Shown: positions 20,820 to 29,485, counted from the stretch's first letter. The stretch is DNA of 64,000 bases from Thiomicrorhabdus sp. zzn3 (GCF_029767755.1 NZ_JARUQS010000001.1:1240001-1304000), one strand, 5' to 3'. Numbers and translations: made by a program. Notes: generated by a model not told the origin, from the sequence alone.

Positions 20820-21779
20820 CTATAGATCTTTAAAGACGTTGTGCGGATCAAACACCCGTTTTAACCCGCTCTTGATTCTGGAAATCGCCGGCGTATCGTT
20901 ATGACGGGCGGCAAAATAGCTCTGCCACAAGGTGGAGTATGGCGCCGGAGGCTCATCACTCACCACCCAACGACGCTGACCACACATCCCCACTGCAATG
21001 GTGTTTGGAATCGACGGATGCGGCCCTTCGGTATCCACGCGCCAAAGCTTTTGATTATGCCCCAGTTTAGGCTGGAACGGATTCAAAGTCAGCCAAACAC
21101 TGTTATCGCAGGGCGTGGCATCATACTGTTTAGGATGCTCTCCAAAAACCCGATAATAAAAACGTCCCTCAAAGTAGGCGCAGCCGGACAGAGGCAAGGT
21201 CGTCCCCGCCATCTTGTTCATCAGCACAATCGCCTCGTCTTCTGACATCTCTTTATAGTAGGTGACCTCATCCACCAGCGGAATGACGCGCAGGCTCAGC
21301 TCGGTCACCACCGCCATTGAACCTTTGGAACCGGCCATCATGCGCGATACATCATAACCGGCAACGTTTTTGATCATCTGGCCACCAAAGGTCAGTTCCT
21401 GTCCGCGTCCATCCACCATTTTAGTGCCGAGCACAAAATCGCGCAGCACCCCACGGAATGGACGAGAAGGCCCTGTCAATGCACAGGCGTAAGTGCCACC
21501 GATGGTTGAATCACCGTAATCCGGCGGCTCAAAACCCAGCATTTGATTGTGCTCGGCCAAGGCCGCTTTCAGGTCGGTGAGCTTGGTTCCAGACTTGACC
21601 GTCACCACCAATTCCGAAGGTTCGTAGGCGACAATCCCGCTGTTTTCCTGCATGCAGATCAATTCCGCCTCCGCCTCTACGGGCACTTTACTGCGGCTGC
21701 CTGCCACCTGCAGGGTACGCTTTTCGGAAATAGCTTGCTTGATCTGTTCGGACACCTGTTGCGTGAAAGGGGTACTCAT
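20820..21779 (-). CDS. glcE: glycolate oxidase FAD-binding subunit GlcE
   Basis: 319 residues. FAD-binding PCMH-type fold with GFEPPDYGDSTIGGTYACA and QMIKNVAGYDVSRMMAGS, typical of the short GlcE subunit. It is required with GlcD and GlcF for oxidation of glycolate to glyoxylate. Its ATG overlaps the last base of the glcD stop codon, so the two are translationally coupled. Confidence 0.92.
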   Translation of the reverse strand: MSTPFTQQVSEQIKQAISEKRTLQVAGSRSKVPVEAEAELICMQENSGIVAYEPSELVVTVKSGTKLTDLKAALAEHNQMLGFEPPDYGDSTIGGTYACALTGPSRPFRGVLRDFVLGTKMVDGRGQELTFGGQMIKNVAGYDVSRMMAGSKGSMAVVTELSLRVIPLVDEVTYYKEMSEDEAIVLMNKMAGTTLPLSGCAYFEGRFYYRVFGEHPKQYDATPCDNSVWLTLNPFQPKLGHNQKLWRVDTEGPHPSIPNTIAVGMCGQRRWVVSDEPPAPYSTLWQSYFAARHNDTPAISRIKSGLKRVFDPHNVFKDL

Positions 21780-23215
21780 TAGAAACGCTCCAGTTCCGGG
21801 AAAGGAAGTTGATTATTGTGGACATGCATCTGACCGACTTCAGCACAACGATGCAACGTCGGTACGGCTTTCCCCGGATTCATCAGACCACTGTCGTCAA
21901 ACACGGCTTTGATCGCATGGAAAATCTCCAGCTCCGGCGTCGCAAACTGATGACACATTGAATCCAGTTTTTCAACCCCTACACCGTGTTCTCCGGTAAT
22001 GGTTCCTCCCACTTCCAGACACAGTTTCAGAATTTCCGCACCGAATTTTTCCGTCTCTTCCAGTTCGCCCGGCTTGTTTGCATCATACAGAATCAACGGA
22101 TGCAAATTACCGTCTCCGGCATGGAATACATTCGCCACCTTCAAGCTGTATTTCTGAGACAGCTTTTCAATTTCTTCCAATACGTAAGCCAGACGCTTTC
22201 GCGGAATGGTGCCGTCCATACAATAATAATCAGGTGAATAGCGTCCTACCGCCGGAAAGGCATTCTTACGCCCCTGCCACAAAGCAATACGCTCGGCTTC
22301 GTTTTGCGACACGGTAATCGAGGTCGCACCGCTGTTCTTTAAAATATCGGTAATGCGCTGAGTATCGACTTTGACCTGATCGAAACTGCCGTCCACCTCG
22401 CAGAGTAGCAAGGCCTCGGCTTCCAGCGGATAACCGACCTGCGCATACTCTTCGGCCGCCTTGATGGAAAAATGGTCCATCATCTCCAGGCCGGCAGGAA
22501 TAATCCCCTCTTCCAACACGTGCGTCACGGCATCCGCACAGGCCGTCACCGAATCAAACCCGGCCATCACCAGCTGAGCGGTATCCGGTTTCGGCAACAG
22601 CTTGACCTTCACTTCAACGATCACGCCCAACAGGCCTTCTGAGCCATTGAGCAGCGCCAACAGGTCCACACCATCGTCTTTCTCGTCGAGGATCAGCATT
22701 TCGCCGTCCATATTGACCACGGTAATGGATAGCACATTATGGACGGTTAAACCGTATTTAAGACAGTGAACGCCGCCGGAATTCTCCGCGACATTGCCGC
22801 CAATCGAACAGGCCACCTGAGAAGAAGGGTCCGGTGCATAGTAAAGTCCGTAAGGCTCAACCGCCTGGGTCACAGAAATATTGCGCACCCCCGGCTGAAG
22901 AATCGCGGTACGTGCCAAGGGATCAATATCCAGAATTTGATTCATTTTAGAAAGGCCAAGAACAATGCCATCTTTCAACGGCAAAGCCCCCCCGGCCAAG
23001 CCGGTGCCAGAACCGCGCGTGATCACCGGAACCTTATGTTGCTTACAAATACGCAATGCCGCCCTGACTTCTTCGACATTGGCCGGCAATACAACGGCCA
23101 ATGGTTTTTCCCGATAAGCGGAAAGCCCATCGCATTCATATGGTGTACACTGCTCTGTGTCGGCGATCACACTGCCTTCTGTAAAGGCTTCGATCAGTTC
23201 TTGTATAACAATCAT
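21779..23215 (-). CDS. glcD: glycolate oxidase catalytic subunit GlcD
   Basis: 478 residues. FAD-binding motifs PVITRGSGTGLAGGALP and GGNVAENSGGVHCLKYG are followed by the C-terminal NVFHAGDGNLHPLI and GEHGVGVEK, all typical of GlcD. It oxidises glycolate to glyoxylate at the membrane. In an organism with RuBisCO the natural source of glycolate is 2-phosphoglycolate from oxygenation. A perfect FNR-type box lies 15 bases upstream of the start codon. Confidence 0.96.
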   Translation of the reverse strand: MIVIQELIEAFTEGSVIADTEQCTPYECDGLSAYREKPLAVVLPANVEEVRAALRICKQHKVPVITRGSGTGLAGGALPLKDGIVLGLSKMNQILDIDPLARTAILQPGVRNISVTQAVEPYGLYYAPDPSSQVACSIGGNVAENSGGVHCLKYGLTVHNVLSITVVNMDGEMLILDEKDDGVDLLALLNGSEGLLGVIVEVKVKLLPKPDTAQLVMAGFDSVTACADAVTHVLEEGIIPAGLEMMDHFSIKAAEEYAQVGYPLEAEALLLCEVDGSFDQVKVDTQRITDILKNSGATSITVSQNEAERIALWQGRKNAFPAVGRYSPDYYCMDGTIPRKRLAYVLEEIEKLSQKYSLKVANVFHAGDGNLHPLILYDANKPGELEETEKFGAEILKLCLEVGGTITGEHGVGVEKLDSMCHQFATPELEIFHAIKAVFDDSGLMNPGKAVPTLHRCAEVGQMHVHNNQLPFPELERF

Positions 23216-23229
23216 GGTTGAGATTATAA

Positions 23230-23243
23230 TTGATTTAAATCAA
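23230..23243. promoter_or_regulatory. FNR/Anr-type operator between glcD and the aminotransferase gene
   Basis: TTGATTTAAATCAA matches the FNR consensus TTGAT-N4-ATCAA at every position. It lies 15 bases before the glcD start, where binding would block transcription. Relative to the plus-strand gene its centre is 69 bases before the start codon, a distance compatible with activation. Which gene is controlled, and in which sense, is inference. Confidence 0.6.
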
Positions 23244-23305
23244 GTTTCATCTAATTTTTTTATAACCCTACATAAATAGTAGGAATTAAATTTAAAGGGC
23301 ATATT

Positions 23306-24421
23306 ATGCAATCATTCAACCCTCCAATTCGCACCTTGATGGGTCCCGGCCCATCTGATGTTCACCCTCGCATTCTGTCTGCAATGGCGCGCCCAACGAT
23401 TGGCCACCTGGATCCAGAATTCGTCGGCATGATGGATGAAGTGAAATCCTTGCTGAAATATGCCTTCCAAACTGAAAACGAAATGACCATGCCGGTTTCC
23501 GCTCCAGGTTCAGCGGGAATGGAGACCTGTTTTGCCAATCTGGTCGAACCAGGTGATAAGGTTATTGTGTGCATCAACGGTGTCTTTGGCACCCGTATGA
23601 AAGAGAACGTTGAGCGCACCGGCGGTATCTGCATTGAAGTACACGACGACTGGGGAAGCGCGGTTTCTCCTGACAAAGTGGAAGCCGCTTTAAACGAACA
23701 CTCAGACGCTAAAATCGTTGCTTTCGTACATGCAGAAACCTCTACCGGCGCCTGCTCTGACGTCAAGGCGATCTGTGACATCGCACACAAATACGACTGC
23801 TTAACGATTGTTGATGCCGTGACCTCTCTGGGTGGCGTTGAACTGCGCGTTGACGACTGGGGGGTGGATGCGATCTACTCAGGTACCCAAAAATGTCTTT
23901 CTTGTACCCCTGGCCTGTCTCCAGTGAGCTTCAACGAACGCGCTTTGGATAAAGTTCGCAACCGCAAGACCAAAGTGCAAAGCTGGTTCCTGGATCTGAA
24001 CTTGGTGATGGGCTATTGGGGAGAAGGAGCCAAACGCGCTTACCACCATACCGCGCCGATCAACGCACTGTATGCGTTGCATGAATCATTGGTCATGTTG
24101 AAAGAAGAAGGGCTAGAAAACTCTTGGGCGCGCCACGCCGCCATGCATGAAAAGCTGAAAGCCGGCCTTGCCGAAATGGGCATTGAATTTGTTGTTGATG
24201 AAGCGGTTCGCTTGCCTCAACTGAACTCAGTCTGGATTCCGGAAGGCTTTAACGATGCTGAAGTGCGTGCCGAACTGTTGAACACTTACAACTTGGAAAT
24301 CGGTGCCGGGCTGGGCGATTTCGCCGGAAAAGTATGGCGTATTGGTCTAATGGGCTTCTCCGCCAAGGAAGAGAACGTTCTCTTCTGCCTATCTGCCCTT
24401 AAAAAGGTGTTGGGTAAATAA
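23306..24421 (+). CDS. alanine/serine-glyoxylate aminotransferase (class V, PLP)
   Basis: 371 residues. Class V aminotransferase fold: GPGPSDVHPRIL at the N-terminus, the cofactor-contacting DAVTSLGGVEL, and the PLP lysine (Lys196) in SGTQKCLSCTPG. It converts glyoxylate to glycine with alanine or serine as donor. It stands divergent from glcDEF, so the pair forms the glycolate to glyoxylate to glycine branch of photorespiratory salvage. AAAGGG precedes the ATG. Confidence 0.92.
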   Translation: MQSFNPPIRTLMGPGPSDVHPRILSAMARPTIGHLDPEFVGMMDEVKSLLKYAFQTENEMTMPVSAPGSAGMETCFANLVEPGDKVIVCINGVFGTRMKENVERTGGICIEVHDDWGSAVSPDKVEAALNEHSDAKIVAFVHAETSTGACSDVKAICDIAHKYDCLTIVDAVTSLGGVELRVDDWGVDAIYSGTQKCLSCTPGLSPVSFNERALDKVRNRKTKVQSWFLDLNLVMGYWGEGAKRAYHHTAPINALYALHESLVMLKEEGLENSWARHAAMHEKLKAGLAEMGIEFVVDEAVRLPQLNSVWIPEGFNDAEVRAELLNTYNLEIGAGLGDFAGKVWRIGLMGFSAKEENVLFCLSALKKVLGK

Positions 24422-24434
24422 GCCTTCACCGCCC

Positions 24435-24481
24435 TTCTCATCAGGCCTGTTGAGTCTTGAATCCAACAGGCCTGATGAGAA
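24435..24481 (+). repeat. 18-base inverted repeat built from two CAGGCCTG motifs
   Basis: Two perfect arms (24435-24452 and 24464-24481) with an 11-base loop contain CAGGCCTG at 24442-24449 and 24467-24474. It starts 14 bases after the aminotransferase stop. It resembles the inverted uptake-sequence pairs that end genes in Neisseria and Haemophilus. Confidence 0.85.
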
Positions 24482-24499
24482 ACAGCCTAAACAGGCAAT

Positions 24500-24539
24500 A
24501 AAAAAGCCGCTATTGAAAGGATTCAATAGCGGCTTTTTT
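24500..24539. terminator. bidirectional terminator between the aminotransferase gene and fur
   Basis: An 18-base perfect stem with a four-base loop (AGGA) is flanked by six A on one side and six T on the other. It serves the plus-strand gene ending at 24421 and the minus-strand fur ending at 24570. Confidence 0.9.
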
Positions 24540-24569
24540 ATTGACAGCTAAGAGCCAGCCGTTTGGTGC

Positions 24570-24977
24570 TTACTGCTCTTTTAGCGTACCGTAGACCACC
24601 AAATTGTGGCCGGACACATCGTAACCGTTTTCCTTGGCAATCTCTTTAATGCGTTCTTCAATAATTGGATCCACAAACTCTTTCACTTTGCCACTTTTCA
24701 GACACACCAAATGATCGTGATTATCCCCGGTATCCAGTTCAAAGATTGAGATGTTATTTTCAAAATTGAGGCGACGCACAATGCCTGCCTGTTCAAACTG
24801 AGTCAGCACGCGGTAAACGGTCGCCAAACCGACTTCTTCACCCTGCTCCAACAGAATTTTATAGACATCTTCTGCCGTTAAATGGTGATCTTCCCCTGCG
24901 CCTTCCAGGATCTCCAAAATTTTCAATCTTGGCAAGGTGACTTTCAAACCTACCTTTTTCAGTTCCGCTCCGCTCAT
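24570..24977 (-). CDS. fur: ferric uptake regulator Fur
   Basis: 135 residues. The N-terminal winged helix (LKVTLPRLKILEIL, EEVGLATVYRVLTQFEQAG) and the metal-site segment GDNHDHLVCLKSGK are Fur. The structural zinc motif CxxC of E. coli Fur is reduced to one cysteine and no C-terminal cysteines are present. From memory, Pseudomonas Fur shares this state. It represses iron-uptake genes when iron is sufficient. It is divergent from bamE. Confidence 0.94.
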   Translation of the reverse strand: MSGAELKKVGLKVTLPRLKILEILEGAGEDHHLTAEDVYKILLEQGEEVGLATVYRVLTQFEQAGIVRRLNFENNISIFELDTGDNHDHLVCLKSGKVKEFVDPIIEERIKEIAKENGYDVSGHNLVVYGTLKEQ

Positions 24978-25082
24978 TTAAACCTCGATACTTAACTCAT
25001 TCTTGTTATATTATTGGTCAGACGCATCCACATCTCGGAATAGAGTGTATAATAAACTATTTTAACGCCAACTAGAATATTA

Positions 25083-25493
25083 ATGAAAATGATTCCAACC
25101 TGTAACTCGGCGACCCCATTCATTCAATCCCTCAAACAGCTTGGCAAAAGCTTTAAACATCCGATTTTGGCAATCGGTTTCAGTGCAGCCATACTCAGTG
25201 GCTGCTCTTGGCTGGAACCTTATAAAGCGACTTTAACGCAGGGAACCATTATTCCACCGGAGTCAATCGAGCTGTTGCAGGAAGGCCTGACGAAAGATCA
25301 GGCACGTCAACTGTTTGGACCGCCACTTGGCGAAGACCCATTCAATCCAAACCACTGGGATTACGCTTTTTATACAACCGACGATAGCTTCCATCCGAAT
25401 GCCATCAAACGCCTGTCGATCACTTTCGACAAGGACAATATGATTAAATCCTGGACCATCTCGGACAAGCCGATCGAAATTCAGCGCGACTAA
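25083..25493 (+). CDS. bamE: outer membrane assembly lipoprotein BamE (SmpA/OmlA)
   Basis: 136 residues. A long N-terminal signal ends in the lipobox LSGC, so the mature protein is lipid-anchored. The mature part contains LLQEGLTKDQARQLFGPP and HWDYAFY, diagnostic for BamE, which supports the BamA complex that inserts outer-membrane proteins. A TATAAT at 25048-25053 is the likely -10. Pairing with fur is conserved in gammaproteobacteria. Confidence 0.93.
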   Translation: MKMIPTCNSATPFIQSLKQLGKSFKHPILAIGFSAAILSGCSWLEPYKATLTQGTIIPPESIELLQEGLTKDQARQLFGPPLGEDPFNPNHWDYAFYTTDDSFHPNAIKRLSITFDKDNMIKSWTISDKPIEIQRD

Positions 25494-25567
25494 AAGAGCC
25501 ATCCCCTCGGCCGAACTGAATATAAGACGCTAGATTCGGCGGAGAACATATCGATCACGCACAACAT

Positions 25568-25849
25568 TCAAGATTTTACGCTACGGCGCTCGTTCTCGAC
25601 CTGCTTACGGCGCCGCTCTCGTGGATCGGCTTTCAGCGGCCGATAAATCTCAATACGATCCCCTTCTCTAAGCTCCGTCTCTTTAGAGACCGGTTTGCCA
25701 AAAATACCCACTTTATCGGTATTGATGTCGGGCATCTCCTTAAGCAACTTGCATTGCTGCAAGGCCTGTTCTACGGTACACCCTTCTTCCACCTCTTCTG
25801 TGTAGAGGAACTGTTCTTCCGGCAAGGCATAAGCCACTTCAATTCGCAT
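25568..25849 (-). CDS. rnfH: RnfH family ubiquitin-like protein
   Basis: 93 residues, with IEVAYALPEEQ at the N-terminus and VGIFGKPVSKETELREGDRIEIYRPL near the end. These are hallmarks of RnfH, a small beta-grasp protein usually encoded beside ratA. Its biochemical role is not settled. A CAGGCCTG-like AAGGCCTG lies in the gene. Confidence 0.88.
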   Translation of the reverse strand: MRIEVAYALPEEQFLYTEEVEEGCTVEQALQQCKLLKEMPDINTDKVGIFGKPVSKETELREGDRIEIYRPLKADPRERRRKQVENERRSVKS

Positions 25850-25905
25850 ACATGATTCCTTTACAGAGAGCTTTGCATGAGTGGGACGCGAAGAAAAAAT
25901 GTGAC

Positions 25906-25990
25906 AAAATTTGGCTGCTTGAGGCGAACAATGCAGCTAATAGCTGGCTATTAGCAAGTTTTTTAACAAGAAGCAGGCGAATTTTAGCCA
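25906..25990. repeat. palindromic element between ratA and rnfH
   Basis: The core GCTAATAG, CTGG, CTATTAGC (25936-25955) is flanked by partly complementary GC-rich segments (GGCTGCTTGAGGCGAA on the left, AAGCAGGCGAATTTT on the right). It could fold as one long imperfect hairpin in either strand. It resembles an intergenic repeat I believe occurs in other gammaproteobacteria, but I cannot confirm that here. Confidence 0.45.
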
Positions 25991-26028
25991 TTTTTACTCG
26001 TGTATTCATCTCGTACAAAGCTCTCTTA

Positions 26029-26463
26029 CTAATAAACCTGCTTCGCGCGTTCGCAAAAAGCGTCCACCAAGGTATTGGCGATCTGTTCAAAAATCGGACC
26101 GATTGCGGCATTCAACAATCCGCTGCTGACCTCAAACTCGACTTCAAACAGAATCTTGCAAGCATCCACATCCAAAGGTTTAAATTGCCATTCACCACGT
26201 AGAGATTTAAATGGTCCGTCAACCAAGTGCATCTCAATACGCTGACCGGGCACCAAATGATTCCGGGTTTCGAATGTCTGAGAAATACCGGCTTTGGCAA
26301 TGGTCACCTTCGCCTGCATTTCCAGATCGGTTTGCGACACCACTTCGGCTCCACCGCACCATGGCAAAAACTCTGGGTAAGCGGCGACATCATTGACCAA
26401 GTCATACACCTTTTGTGCAGAATAAGGCAATAGTGCGCTGCGACTGATTTTTTTGATACTCAT
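26029..26463 (-). CDS. ratA: RatA-type START/COQ10 domain protein
   Basis: 144 residues from the ATG at 26463; earlier in-frame codons give unrelated sequence. The start MSIKKISRSALLPYSAQKVY and the following DVAAYPEFLPWC are typical of the RatA/COQ10 family. E. coli RatA was described as a toxin that binds 50S subunits, while the COQ10 homologues bind ubiquinone, so its real role is open. It sits with rnfH, opposite smpB, as usual. A TGGTATAAT extended -10 lies upstream at about 26567-26575. Confidence 0.88.
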   Translation of the reverse strand: MSIKKISRSALLPYSAQKVYDLVNDVAAYPEFLPWCGGAEVVSQTDLEMQAKVTIAKAGISQTFETRNHLVPGQRIEMHLVDGPFKSLRGEWQFKPLDVDACKILFEVEFEVSSGLLNAAIGPIFEQIANTLVDAFCERAKQVY

Positions 26464-26665
26464 TAACTCGTAAACTCCAACTCGCGAATTGAGAGCGCCT
26501 CGATGTACCCCAGGTTGAATTCCGCGAGGCGCCCTTGAGTCTATTTCTAATTTGTCGAGCATTATACCAGAGGCTTAGGTCGGCTCATGGTATCCCGTTC
26601 CACGAATGCTATAATGCGAAGAGACCGCATTACTCAGCGTGGATGATGAGCAAGGGAGAAGCGCA

Positions 26666-27400
26666 ATGAATCGTATGGCTAAATACTCGGCAACGGCCTG
26701 TTTCTTAAGTCTGTTTGGCAGCGTACACGCTGGCGACTATCGCGAGATCGAACACCCCCCAAGCGGCACGAGTAAACTGATCAAAGACAGTTACGTGGTT
26801 GAGTACAGCGCCGACGACTTTACCGACAAAATAGAAGAAGCCAAAGTGCTGTTTATTCCCCAGGATTTTCGCAGCCAAGCCGCCTTTTTTCTGCGCTGCC
26901 GTCCCTACTACACCAATTTCAGCGTGCAGTTTCTGGAACGGGAAGACGCCTTAAAAAACAGGGACGGCTCGCTCACCAACGAATCGGCCAAATTCGCTAA
27001 ACACGGTTATGTCTATAACACCAAGCACGATCTCAAGCTCATTAGCAGCGGCAACAGCGCCACCATTGACGCCGATGTCGGAGGACAGACTAACCACCTT
27101 ACCCAGCTCTTCAAAACCGATGTGGAAAAAACACCAGGCCTGCTGGGAATGAGCTTTCACTTTACCTTCAACTACACGGAAATGCCCGATTTCCGATCGG
27201 CCTCCAACACCTCTGCGGCCATAACCACTTTTAACATTCTGACACAGGCCATCCAAAGCGGCGAGACACTGACCCTACAACTGGACGGCCGCCGAGGCCC
27301 CGATCGCACCTTTATTCTGGATACCCAAAGAATGCGCAGCGCCGTTCCACAGGAAGTGCTTGAATTCTGTCTGCTGAATCGCCAGTTAATTGATGACTGA
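26666..27400 (+). CDS. exported protein of unknown function
   Basis: 244 residues from the ATG at 26666, chosen because AGGGAG lies upstream and a signal peptide (residues 1-22, ending SVHA) follows at once. The mature protein is periplasmic by prediction and has two cysteines (in FLRCRPYY and LEFCLL). I recognise no domain. A motif copy lies at 27135-27142. It is a single gene between ratA and smpB. Confidence 0.55.
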   Translation: MNRMAKYSATACFLSLFGSVHAGDYREIEHPPSGTSKLIKDSYVVEYSADDFTDKIEEAKVLFIPQDFRSQAAFFLRCRPYYTNFSVQFLEREDALKNRDGSLTNESAKFAKHGYVYNTKHDLKLISSGNSATIDADVGGQTNHLTQLFKTDVEKTPGLLGMSFHFTFNYTEMPDFRSASNTSAAITTFNILTQAIQSGETLTLQLDGRRGPDRTFILDTQRMRSAVPQEVLEFCLLNRQLIDD

Positions 27401-27437
27401 TTTACCCGAGCGCAATCACCGGAGCGTTTAAGAATTC

Positions 27438-27446
27438 TGGTATAAT
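27438..27446 (+). promoter_or_regulatory. extended -10 promoter of smpB
   Basis: TGGTATAAT, a TGn-TATAAT extended -10, ends 43 bases before the smpB start. Confidence 0.55.
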
Positions 27447-27489
27447 GCGGCGTTTACTAATCCATTGATAACAGGTCGTCAGATCGTTT

Positions 27490-27972
27490 ATGGCCAAGAA
27501 AAAGACTAAAAAGGACACCTCCAATCAAATCGCGCAAAACAAAAAAGCGCGCCACGATTATTTTATTGAAGAAGTCCACGAAGCGGGCTTGTCCCTGCAA
27601 GGCTGGGAAATTAAAAGCATCCGCGCCGGCAAGGTGAATATCAAAGAGAGCTATATCCTACTCAAAGATAATGAAGCTTGGTTGTTTGGTGCCCAGATTA
27701 CGCCTTTAATTACCGCATCAAGCCATAGCGAACACGACCCGCTTCGCCTGCGCAAACTGCTTCTGCACCGCCGTGAACTGGATCGTTTGATGGGACAGGT
27801 AGATCGCGGAGGTTACACCATCGTCCCGCTGGACATGCACTGGAGCAAAAACGGTAAAGTGAAATGCGACATCGGTCTGGCCAAAGGTAAAAAGCAGCAC
27901 GACAAACGCGCCACCGAAAAAGAACGCGAATGGAATCGTGACAAGCAGCGTATTCTGAAAATGGCGCGTTAA
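27490..27972 (+). CDS. smpB: SsrA-binding protein SmpB
   Basis: 160 residues. [29 protein letters not shown] and the C-terminal [20 protein letters not shown] are the conserved SmpB segments. It binds tmRNA and carries it to stalled ribosomes. The gene for its partner tmRNA lies 239 bases downstream on the same strand. Confidence 0.97.
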   Translation: MAKKKTKKDTSNQIAQNKKARHDYFIEEVHEAGLSLQGWEIKSIRAGKVNIKESYILLKDNEAWLFGAQITPLITASSHSEHDPLRLRKLLLHRRELDRLMGQVDRGGYTIVPLDMHWSKNGKVKCDIGLAKGKKQHDKRATEKEREWNRDKQRILKMAR

Positions 27973-28005
27973 ATTTTGTCAGATTCAAATTTGTTAGATT
28001 GAAAC

Positions 28006-28036
28006 TTGAAAAACAATTTGGCAAACCCTATATAAT
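28006..28036 (+). promoter_or_regulatory. candidate tmRNA promoter
   Basis: TTGAAA (28006-28011) and a perfect TATAAT (28031-28036) are 19 bases apart, slightly wide. A second candidate, TTGACA at 28087-28092, has only a weak -10. Start at about 28043 would give a 5' precursor of about 170 bases. Confidence 0.4.
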
Positions 28037-28080
28037 ACTCAGCCGATGATCGGAATTGAAAAAACGCTCATCGCGCTAAA

Positions 28081-28119
28081 CGCTCTTTGACAATTTGGAA
28101 ACCTTTTTATTCTAAATAA
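28081..28119 (+). promoter_or_regulatory. boxA-like sequence followed by a hairpin in the tmRNA leader
   Basis: CGCTCTTTGACAA at 28081-28093 matches 11 of 13 positions of the rRNA boxA antitermination element TGCTCTTTAACAA. A hairpin (GAAACCTTT pairing with AAAGGTTTC) follows immediately. The order boxA then hairpin is like a phage nut site. Confidence 0.4.
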
Positions 28120-28211
28120 AGGTTTCTCACGACTTGAAACCATCACGGCCGTTAATATTGAACAGGCCTGATGTTCGTTTCGAGTCACGTCAATCGACAC
28201 ATACCCGATTC

Positions 28212-28566
28212 GGGGGTGTACTGGTTTCGACGGGGAGACTGAAGTTTAAAATGCATGTCGTGCCTGAGCGATGCACGTAAATCTTAGTTCATTTAGTTAT
28301 AGTTGCAAACGACGATAACTACGCTCTAGCGGCTTAATCCCGCTGGTGCAGCACAGGCCCGTTGCCTATGGCCCCTGCCGCTGTATCGACTTACATAGGA
28401 TCGTATTGAGTACGTGTTTGGGTGCTTGATATTAAACTTTACAAACTCGTCGGTTGTGATCCCTGCTGGTCGGGCAGCAATCGGTTAAATCAATAGACCA
28501 AATAAACATGTAGAGTTTTAGATGGATGCTTTCCGGACGGCGGTTCGATTCCGCCCACCTCCACCA
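28212..28566 (+). ncRNA. ssrA: transfer-messenger RNA (tmRNA)
   Basis: 355 bases. The 5' end GGGGGTGTACTGGTTTCGAC and 3' end GGTTCGATTCCGCCCACCTCCACCA pair as the alanine-tRNA-like acceptor and T arm; CCA is encoded. The tag frame at 28305-28337 reads GCA AAC GAC GAT AAC TAC GCT CTA GCG GCT TAA, giving ANDDNYALAA. With SmpB it rescues stalled ribosomes and marks the product for proteolysis. Confidence 0.97.
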
Positions 28567-28656
28567 AATTAGCCGATTAAACGCACACTATCTTCTGTAT
28601 TTCAGATCATAGTGAACGCTTTAATTTACCCTCATAAATCAGACTGTTTTTCTAAC

Positions 28657-28693
28657 ATAAAAAAAGCGATCCGAGCGCAACCCGAACCGCTTA
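28657..28693 (-). terminator. terminator of the 28726-29262 gene
   Basis: On the minus strand AAGCG-G-TTCG pairs with CGGA-T-CGCTT and is followed by seven T. Confidence 0.65.
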
Positions 28694-28725
28694 AAATCAT
28701 GCTCGAAAAATCGCTTGGTATTGTT

Positions 28726-29262
28726 TTATTCAATGCAACTGAAACGGCAGACGTTGACACTGATGTATTCTTCATAAGCCGTGCCGGACTGAACCCAGTT
28801 TTTCACTTTATTGCTGATCGCTTGCGGCAACATTTTTTCTTTGAGGTGCAGGTTAAAGCCATACTTAAAACGTGGGCTTTCAGGGCCTTCCGCAACCAAT
28901 TTGCCATTCTCGCAAAACAGTTTTAATTTTGCCTCTTGGCCTGGCATGGAAACAAAGGCGTTTTCGTCATTTTCATTGATGAGATCCATCAAAGACTGAT
29001 TAAAAAACATCTTGCTCAGCGGGTTGTACTGATAATACTCTTGCAGCATTTCTTCTGCCTGCTCAAGCAAATGGGCTTTGAGCGCATCTACACTATCGAA
29101 TTGGTCGTCACCCAATTCATAAATCACATACGCTTCATCGGGTTTACCAAGCGTCAAAGCCTTATCTTGAAAAACAACCAACGCGGCATCGTCTTCCAAG
29201 ATGGCCTGATAATCGTCGTTTGACAGCTCGTTTAATGCTTGTTTATAGGTTTCAACATTCAT
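28726..29262 (-). CDS. conserved-looking cytoplasmic protein of unknown function
   Basis: 178 residues, acidic, without signal peptide or membrane segment. The first half is helical and rich in Glu, Asp and Gln; the second half ends with two cysteines (NVCRFSC). I do not recognise the family. It has its own terminator and stands alone between ssrA and the cbb operon, so context says little. Confidence 0.5.
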   Translation of the reverse strand: MNVETYKQALNELSNDDYQAILEDDAALVVFQDKALTLGKPDEAYVIYELGDDQFDSVDALKAHLLEQAEEMLQEYYQYNPLSKMFFNQSLMDLINENDENAFVSMPGQEAKLKLFCENGKLVAEGPESPRFKYGFNLHLKEKMLPQAISNKVKNWVQSGTAYEEYISVNVCRFSCIE

Positions 29263-29398
29263 TTATGTGCGCTCCTAATTTTCAGTGTGCTTATAGTAGC
29301 CGATTCTGAAAATTGAAATCATAGGTTTCTTTTATACACATCATTACCGTTAGTATTACGATACCTAAACCGCAATAGGACAATGACGTTCTAAAAAT

Positions 29399-29434
29399 AA
29401 AAAAATCCCCAGTGGAAAACTCCACCAGGGATTA
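29399..29434 (-). terminator. terminator of the cbb operon
   Basis: A stem formed by AATCCC-GGTGGA and TCCAC-GGGGATT is followed on the minus strand by seven T, 52 bases past the cbbO stop. A CAGGCCTG copy (29438-29445) lies between the stop codon and the stem. Confidence 0.75.
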
Positions 29435-29485
29435 AAGCAGGCCTGCTCAGTTTTATGAACACGCCTTTGAGACTTACAATGCCAA

